DNA from: a virus
Virus record (IMG/VR): IMGVR_UViG_3300024239_000015
Span: 169,378-233,377 of that record
Strand: one strand, 5' to 3'
Length of the DNA: 64,000 bases
Shown piece by piece: positions 58,744 to 64,000 of this stretch. The translations under genes and the position numbers were made by a program. Below the pieces are notes generated by a model. That model ran no database searches. It worked only from the letters and a program-made list of their open reading frames with translations, and had not been told where the DNA came from. The number at the start of each line of letters is the position of its first letter. The first letter of the stretch is position 1.

Positions 58744-60920
58744 ATGCAAGAAGACCAAAACTTAGAAACCTTAGCTGACAAGCTCAATAAAGAGCTAGGT
58801 GAGCAGACTCCTCTGGAAGACCACGAGCACACTGCGAGTGTAGTAGCAGAAGAAACCACAGCAGTCGATGTAGGTGGGGGTATCGTCGTCGTTGATTCTA
58901 CTGCATTAGGTGGTATTGCCGTAGAGCTACCAGAAGGTGTGGAGTTTGAAGTCGCGAGTGACTCAAACTGGGAGTTGGTAGAAACCGACACACCCGCTGA
59001 AGAAGACGATCAGGAACCTGCAGCCCCAGAAATTCCTCTGATCAGAAACTCGGTCATTGACGCGTTCGAAGACCCGTCTCCGCGGACTACAGAAAACTCA
59101 GCGTCTGCAGTCAGCGCCAACTTCCCAAGCTGGTCAAATGACTACCCAGCCCTGTATGGCCTATATAGCAAACTCTCCAGCACCTTAGCAGCGTTAGAAG
59201 CTGCCACACTGAATTCACCTGGCACCGCAGAAGCTGCCGAGTGGGGCGCTACGTTACAAGGAGCATTAGCCGCGGGGTTCCATCCAACAGGCGGAGCGTT
59301 AGACTTACTGACTGAACGCCCCGCTCAGTGGACGAACACACCGTACTACGAAGGGAAGCGGTTAGTTCCTACCCGTGGTCGTCCTACCCCAGAAGGTGAC
59401 CAATACGTCGGTGACTCGATTGCCGCGCGTGTAGCGCAGTCTATCGGTGTCGGTCAAACGGTGACGTTCCCAATGTGGGCGTCTGGTTTTTACGTCACGA
59501 TCAAAGCACCCAACAACGCACGTTTACTGCAGTTGGAACGTCAGATTTCCATGAACAAAGATCACTTAGGGTATGCAACCTCTGGGATGATCTACGCAAA
59601 TGACGTCGCGTATTCACTGGAAACGTTAGTGGGTTACATTTTACAGGACATCGTGGACTGTAACGTACAGAACTGGAACCCAACGCTACTGAAAGAGTTA
59701 ATCCTCTCTCCTGACGTTCAGGTGTTAGCGTTAGCGTATGCGACTGCGATTTACACCAATGGCTTCCCGTTCTCTCAGCCGTGTACTGCACAGCTTGGGA
59801 AATGTTACCACACAGAAACTACGAAGCTTCACTTATTGAAGTGTTTACAAGTCGATGAGTCCAGACTGACGTTTGAACAACTCAAACACATGTCGAGCCG
59901 TGCTACCAAACATACGGTAGAACAAGTCCGTGCGTACCAAGAAAAACACACCGAAAGTCGTGTAGGTACAGCGCGCATTGCTAACGACATCACGGTGGTG
60001 TTCCGTGTCCCTACGTTGTCTGAATACTTCAGCTCTGCTGCGCGTTGGTTAGACGGAATTGAGACGTCGACCAAAGCCGCGTTCCGTGAAGCCTTAGCGG
60101 GCCAAGAACGCTTAGAGTACATGAAACAACAACTGCAAGCGTCATTGTGTCGTCAGTACGGACATTGGGTAAAAGAAGTCATCTTTGATGACCCAGCTCC
60201 TGATGGTGAATCAACGATCCAACGCTCGATTACCGTACCAGAATCGATTGACAAAGCTGTAGACTCTTTCAGTGCGTCAGACGACTACACCAACGTGTTT
60301 ATCGATGGGGTGTACCAGTATATCAACGATCGTACGATTGCACTTGCTGCGATTAACAACTACAAGTGTCCGTCGTGTGACAACTGGCACCACACCTCAC
60401 ACAGCAATCGGTTAGTCCTCCCAATCGATGCGGTGGGTACTTTTTTTACGCTCATGCAATTCAAGTTACTTCAGTACCTCCCGAACTGAAAGAACACCAG
60501 TACGTCGCTCATCCATCCTTTGGTTTAACCGTCAAAGGACGAGACTTTATCCAAGACGCACTCAACAAACTCCAAAGGAACCTCGATCCCTTTGAGTGTA
60601 GAATGCTACTGACCGAGTTGTATGAGCTTACGTACGGGATACGGCCTGACGTAGAGAACGAATCTCCTTTAGCGCCTGTGTCGTTTCATGAAGCGAATAA
60701 CACCCTGCGGTACTCTGGGTTGTTTTCCTACGTGGACCGATTTGAGCGTTTAAAAGTAGGAGAGACGTATCGACTCTCGCTGGTGGAGTTTTTAGAACTC
60801 CCTCGTGACATCGCCGATGAGTTGTTAGAGCGGGCGTTACTGCGCCTTCGGGAGAAAGGAAACAGTGTTGACTCTATAGAAGCAAAACTGTCAGAAGAGC
60901 TACGAAAACTAGGGGGGTAA
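58744..60920 (+). CDS. Virion-like protein joined by a probable -1 frameshift (725 residues)
   Basis: The zero frame runs 58744-60489 (581 residues); a second frame is open from before 60447 through to the stop at 60918-60920. Shifting -1 on T TTT TTT at 60441-60447 joins them into one protein: 568 residues plus 157. The last zero-frame part holds CPSCDNWHHTSH, a possible metal site, followed by VLPIDAVGTFF; the new frame continues YAHAIQVTSVPPELKEHQ with normal codons and no start with a good ribosome-binding site. The N-terminal 130 residues are acidic. GGGGACG precedes the ATG. A real programmed shift or a sequencing/assembly error would look the same. Confidence 0.65.
60441..60447 (+). 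promoter_or_regulatory. Slippery heptamer T TTT TTT
   Basis: The codons read ACT TTT TTT ACG in the zero frame, so the heptamer fits the X XXY YYZ rule for -1 slipping. Downstream, TTCAGT...ACTGAA (about 60471-60489) can form a 6-bp stem, though it is about 23 bases away, farther than usual. There is no pseudoknot that I can confirm. Confidence 0.55.
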
Positions 60921-60922
60921 AC

Positions 60923-61387
60923 ATGCCCATCGTCAGTGAAAACGAACACGATCTCTTAGAGTGCCCAGCGCAGACTATACTCTGCCCTGTCAACACGGTA
61001 GGGGTGATGGGGTCTGGTTTGGCTTACTACTTTCGTATGCTCTCTGAACCTTTCTTTTTAAAGTATAAAGAGTTGTGTTTGACTCGTAAGTTTACCATCC
61101 GTACGCTTTGGTTGTACAAACCTAAACCGGAAGAAAACATCCCGTATTGGTTCTTAGCCTTTCCTACGAAACAAAACTGGACGATGCCTTCAAAAGTCGA
61201 ATGGGTTGAAGACAACTTAAAACGATTGGTGGAAGCCATCCCTAAAAAGGGAATTACGTCCTTAGGTGTGCCTTACTTAGGGTGTGGGAAAGGAGGACTG
61301 GATTACCAAAAGGTAGTCCGTCCTCTTTTATACAAGTACTTAGACCCACTGGACATCCCTGTACATATCTGCGAGAGGAAGTTTTGA
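60923..61387 (+). CDS. Macrodomain protein, DarG/TARG1-like
   Basis: 154 residues, after GGGGGGTAAAC. CPVNTVGVMGSGLAYYFR matches the macrodomain NxxGxxGxGxA loop; FPTKQNWTMPSKVEWVEDNL is the FPTK...W.P...W...L block typical of DarG- and TARG1-type domains; GVPYLGCGKGGLDY is the second ligand loop. Such enzymes remove ADP-ribose, including from thymidine in DNA in the case of DarG. Translationally coupled to dihydrofolate reductase (TGATG). It would complement the NADAR-like protein at 11997. Substrate not established. Confidence 0.8.
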   Translation: MPIVSENEHDLLECPAQTILCPVNTVGVMGSGLAYYFRMLSEPFFLKYKELCLTRKFTIRTLWLYKPKPEENIPYWFLAFPTKQNWTMPSKVEWVEDNLKRLVEAIPKKGITSLGVPYLGCGKGGLDYQKVVRPLLYKYLDPLDIPVHICERKF

Positions 61388-61890
61388 TGCCTGTATTTAA
61401 AATGATTGCTGCTGTCGCGTTTGGTAACTTAGCTGTCGGACAGCAAGGGAAGATCCCATGGAGAATCAAAGAGGACTTACAGCACTTTAAACGCATGACG
61501 TTACACACGTGTGTGGTGATGGGTCGTAAGACGTTTGAATCCTTAGGGTCTAAACCACTCCCAGAGCGTACCAACGTAGTACTGTCTACTCAACCACGCC
61601 CAGTGGATTTAAACCCAGCGGTGGTGTGGTTGAACTCGTATGACGCTGTACTTGAGTACACGAAAGACGAAGAGCTGGTGTGGGTCATTGGTGGTGGGGA
61701 AATTTACGAGTTGTTCTTACCCATCGCACAAGAGCTGGTGCTCACGTGGGTGTTACAGCACGTACCTGACGCAGACGCATTCTTCCCTGACGTCCCGTAC
61801 GAGCACTACACCCTGAAACGAGAAGAGCTCACCTCGACTCCGATTCAGTCATGGGTGATCACGTACACCAAAAAAGAAAGTACGGAATAA
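61387..61890 (+). CDS. Dihydrofolate reductase
   Basis: 167 residues from ATG 61387 (MPVFKMIAAVAFGNLAVGQQ), overlapping the macrodomain stop with GAGAGGAAG upstream. Family motifs in order: IPWRIKEDLQHFK (substrate loop with W and D), VVMGRKTFES (NADPH site) and VWVIGGGEIYELFL. It reduces dihydrofolate with NADPH to support dTMP synthesis. Only this one thymidylate-pathway gene is in the window. An in-frame longer start is not supported. Confidence 0.9.
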   Translation: MPVFKMIAAVAFGNLAVGQQGKIPWRIKEDLQHFKRMTLHTCVVMGRKTFESLGSKPLPERTNVVLSTQPRPVDLNPAVVWLNSYDAVLEYTKDEELVWVIGGGEIYELFLPIAQELVLTWVLQHVPDADAFFPDVPYEHYTLKREELTSTPIQSWVITYTKKESTE

Positions 61891-61894
61891 AAGC

Positions 61895-61922
61895 TACAGG
61901 AGGAGCAAGTGCTCCTCCTGTA
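61895..61922. terminator. Two-way terminator between convergent genes
   Basis: TACAGGAGGAGCA-AGT-GCTCCTCCTGTA stem between the end of the dihydrofolate reductase gene and the end of a minus gene. Confidence 0.8.
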
Positions 61923-61928
61923 TGCCGC

Positions 61929-62519
61929 TTACACTTGTATGGCTGGAACTACATCGGGCCAAATGGCTTTAATAACAATCCACTTTGCTTGCTCTACTGG
62001 CATACCTTGACCGATCGCTTCCGCAGCTTCAATCAAAGAACAACGACGTGGAGTGATGTCCTGCCCCAAGCTAACCAGTTGTCTTGCGACGTGTTTATCC
62101 AAAACTTCCAGCTGATACTGCGTGGTGTGGAATTGCTCGTACGTGATGGTACCCTCAACCACTAAGTTCGCTGCGATGCAGCTGGCCACTTTGTAGTTTT
62201 GCCACTCCGCCGACACACGAACGGTACGGTGTTCTTCTTCGGTGGTAGGAACCACCAACCCCATCAACGCAGCACGACAATAAGGAACAGTCCCAGTATG
62301 CGCGTGAGAGATCGTGCCGTATAAGGCAAAAACTTTATCGATGGTGCGTCTGAGTGTCAGCGCGGCTTCTTCTTGGTTCCGGACCAACGTGGAATCGAAA
62401 GATACCCCGTGTTTAGCAGAGTACCAACACGATTTTAAATTAGGGCGCTTACCGCTACGAACAATAGCAGCAACATTCTTTACGAAACGGATAACGACAA
62501 CAAATAATTGCTTTAACAT
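61929..62519 (-). CDS. Unrecognised 196-residue protein
   Basis: AAGGAATC precedes the ATG. Residues 5-18 (LFVVVIRFVKNVAAIV) are hydrophobic and could be an amphipathic membrane helix. The rest is helical with several cysteines. Unknown function. Confidence 0.65.
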   Translation of the reverse strand: MLKQLFVVVIRFVKNVAAIVRSGKRPNLKSCWYSAKHGVSFDSTLVRNQEEAALTLRRTIDKVFALYGTISHAHTGTVPYCRAALMGLVVPTTEEEHRTVRVSAEWQNYKVASCIAANLVVEGTITYEQFHTTQYQLEVLDKHVARQLVSLGQDITPRRCSLIEAAEAIGQGMPVEQAKWIVIKAIWPDVVPAIQV

Positions 62520-62569
62520 AGTTTAGATTCCTTCTTTGAAAATGGGAGTGTGCGGTTATTTAAAAAAGC

Positions 62570-63217
62570 CTATTCCGCATCTAGCGGAATAGGGAATCTT
62601 GCCCCGTGGTACTGCAGGTAGAATACATCCGTCCGTATCCCACCCAGATTGCTGGTGCCTAGCAAACCAGTTCCAGATGACAAATACATGTTCTTATGGG
62701 TGTCCCACATCCCTTCGGTTCTGAGAGCTTTGATGTATTCGATGCATTCGACTTTCAGAGTTTTCCACTCTTCAAGAAAACTTTCCGGTAAAGAAACACA
62801 ATAAAGCTTGGGGCAACTTTGTGTTTTAGGGGTGTGTTCTCCGTAGATCAGACGGTTTTCGTAGTTGGACGTTACACGTCCCCAGTTGTTAACGATCACC
62901 GACAGTCTGCGATTAAAGTCTTCCAACTTCATCTCTAGTTGGTCCGACCTTAACTTCTTCTGGACTTGCCGGAACAACGCAACGACGTCGATTCCCGCCC
63001 AGTCTGGTTTCGTGCATTCCTCTGGGTCTTTACGAAAAACAAAACGCGAGTAGTCGCGGTACGAGGCTTTGTGCTCCGCGCTGTGTTCAGAAGCTTCCTT
63101 CAGTTCTTTTTCGCGCTCTGCTCCGTTACGATAGACGTTCCTGTCATCGGAGTACGTGTAGTACCAGTCGTGCGCCAGTAACGCTTTGCGGAAGGTTTGT
63201 AAATCTTTTAAGTCCAT
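62570..63217 (-). CDS. Unrecognised 215-residue protein
   Basis: Start taken at ATG 63217 (MDLKDLQTFRKALLAHDW), preceded by TTAGGAGAAAG; the in-frame longer start at 63274 lies within the leader hairpin. N-terminal half charged and helical; C-terminus has NLGGIRTDVFYLQYHG. Driven by the promoter-like motif at 63283 and the conserved leader hairpin. Unknown. Confidence 0.65.
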   Translation of the reverse strand: MDLKDLQTFRKALLAHDWYYTYSDDRNVYRNGAEREKELKEASEHSAEHKASYRDYSRFVFRKDPEECTKPDWAGIDVVALFRQVQKKLRSDQLEMKLEDFNRRLSVIVNNWGRVTSNYENRLIYGEHTPKTQSCPKLYCVSLPESFLEEWKTLKVECIEYIKALRTEGMWDTHKNMYLSSGTGLLGTSNLGGIRTDVFYLQYHGARFPIPLDAE

Positions 63218-63251
63218 GGTCTTTCTCCTAAGGGCGATTGGGGTTACGTTT

Positions 63252-63278
63252 GTGAATGGGTTAGTGTGCCTCATTCAC
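63252..63278 (-). promoter_or_regulatory. Conserved leader stem-loop (copy 3 of 3)
   Basis: Minus strand GTGAATGAGGCA-CAC-TAACCCATTCAC just downstream of the promoter motif. The outer stem is identical to copies 1 and 2; inner positions vary. Confidence 0.6.
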
Positions 63279-63282
63279 CGCA

Positions 63283-63313
63283 ATAATTTATATCTATAAT
63301 TTATTCGAAACGG
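63283..63313 (-). promoter_or_regulatory. Promoter-like motif
   Basis: Minus strand: CGTTTCGAATAAATTATAG then ATATAAATTAT. It follows the terminator at 63321 and precedes the 215-residue gene. Confidence 0.7.
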
Positions 63314-63320
63314 CAAAAAA

Positions 63321-63340
63321 GAAAGGACCGCAGTCCTTTC
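63321..63340 (-). terminator. Terminator hairpin
   Basis: GAAAGGAC-CGCA-GTCCTTTC followed by TTTTTTGCCG on the minus strand, after the 136-residue gene. Confidence 0.8.
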
Positions 63341-63350
63341 GTTCTAAAGA

Positions 63351-63761
63351 TCAACAAACGGTCCAGTACACGTCTTTTTGTATCGCCCCTGCTCCTGGTG
63401 TACCTTCGTACCAAAACACGCCAAAATGCGTACTAAGCGCTTTTGCGATACTTCCAGTAGGAATCGCTTTATCCGTTTGGATAAAGCGTAACCCCGCTTC
63501 TTTGATCTTAGCGATCACGCGTGAGTCATCCATATACGGACTGAGTTGTTGTAACAAATCGAGCATTACTTCCACGTACGGATTATTGTCTTTACTACCT
63601 ACGTAGTACAACCCATGCATCGGTACGGGATATTTGTGCATGTGCTGTAAAGAATACCCATAGGTGTCCACTAACTGCTTCACCGTGTGGATTAACCGTA
63701 CTGCTTTGCCGTATTCAAAATCTAAGACCAGCTTCAGTCCTGTACCATCGTCGTGTTTCAT
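63351..63761 (-). CDS. Unrecognised 136-residue protein
   Basis: GTGGAGCAAGT precedes the ATG. Helical, with FWYEGTPGAGAI near the C-terminus. It overlaps nothing but lies 3 bases after the next gene. Unknown. Confidence 0.65.
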   Translation of the reverse strand: MKHDDGTGLKLVLDFEYGKAVRLIHTVKQLVDTYGYSLQHMHKYPVPMHGLYYVGSKDNNPYVEVMLDLLQQLSPYMDDSRVIAKIKEAGLRFIQTDKAIPTGSIAKALSTHFGVFWYEGTPGAGAIQKDVYWTVC

Positions 63762-63764
63762 AGT

Positions 63765-64000
63765 TTACTTGCTCCACCGAAAGTGATCTATTACAAAAAT
63801 AAACGAATGTAACTCATTGTCGATTCGTACAAAGTCAGGAGGGATATCTACCCCGTCATTTGCAGACAGATACGTCATAAACCGTTGTAACCACGCATCG
63901 TCTTCTACAATACTGTTCGTGTGCTGTGACATCAATAACCGTAACGTCAGTAACGTCGACGGATAGTGTTCACGGTACACTTTCCTCGCTAACAGAAAGT
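63765..64000 (-). CDS. Unrecognised protein, 5' part beyond the window
   Basis: A GTG at 63980 gives 71 residues, but the frame stays open to the window edge (reading LLARKVYREHYPSTLL), and the GTG has AGGA only 3 bases before it. The gene therefore probably starts outside. Visible part is helical. Unknown. Confidence 0.55.
   Translation of the reverse strand, partial: FLLARKVYREHYPSTLLTLRLLMSQHTNSIVEDDAWLQRFMTYLSANDGVDIPPDFVRIDNELHSFIFVIDHFRWSK

Noticed and set aside
60603-60920. Independent 105-residue gene starting at 60603
   Set aside because: No convincing ribosome-binding site, and its frame is open and coding-like for 50 codons upstream to the slippery site, so it is better read as the second part of the upstream gene.
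1-64000. CRISPR array, insertion sequence, integrase or att site
   Set aside because: No regularly spaced direct repeats, transposase or recombinase motifs seen by eye.

Overview
The window looks like part of the genome of a jumbo tailed phage related to phiKZ. Four features support this: a ~700-residue major capsid protein, a family of cleaved inner-head proteins, a fragment of a multisubunit RNA polymerase beta' subunit, and a family B DNA polymerase gene that stops just after motif A. No host marker, tRNA, integrase or CRISPR array was seen, so the host stays unknown. Most genes lie on the minus strand, with four plus-strand blocks (3.7-6.0, 23.6-27.6, 33.1-35.7 and 58.2-61.9 kb).

Layout. 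At 1-3.7 kb are a truncated gene, the major capsid protein and a companion. At 3.7-6.0 kb a DnaB-type helicase is interrupted by a group I intron and followed by a small membrane protein. At 6.1-6.5 kb a protein-free block closed by a perfect 12-bp inverted repeat looks like a structured RNA. At 7-12 kb four overlapping genes probably encode tail or baseplate proteins. At 12-14.9 kb is an operon that includes a NADAR-like protein. At 15-31 kb are six inner-head-type proteins with acidic N-terminal propeptides ending at S/A-X-E sites, interspersed with other virion genes (including a 968-residue baseplate-like protein). At 31.8-33 kb is an HELGH metalloprotease-like protein. At 33.1-35.3 kb a second group I intron interrupts the DNA polymerase N-terminal half. 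At 35.7-55.8 kb lies a dense array of small minus-strand genes, mostly unrecognised; it includes a tandem pair resembling HslV/proteasome Ntn hydrolases, an HD phosphohydrolase, and proteins with helix-hairpin-helix modules like the RNA polymerase alpha C-terminal domain. At 56-58 kb are the beta' fragment and a partner. At 58.2-61.9 kb a plus operon carries a probable -1 frameshifted protein, a DarG-like macrodomain protein and dihydrofolate reductase. The last 2 kb hold four unrecognised minus-strand genes.

Regulation is unusually legible. Eight minus-strand sites share one promoter-like motif (TCGAA or CTGGAA, then TTAYAGRTAT-like, then an ATTAT/TAATAT box). Most follow a terminator hairpin of the previous gene and lie before the next ribosome-binding site. 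Three of these leaders carry the same GUGAAUG...CAUUCAC stem-loop. Convergent gene ends use perfect two-way hairpins with the edge GCATA...TATGC.

The points most worth following are the candidate structured RNA, the pairing of a NADAR with a DarG-like macrodomain (both plausible countermeasures to DNA ADP-ribosylating defence toxins), the frameshift, the alpha-CTD-like proteins, the HslV-like pair and the promoter/leader system.
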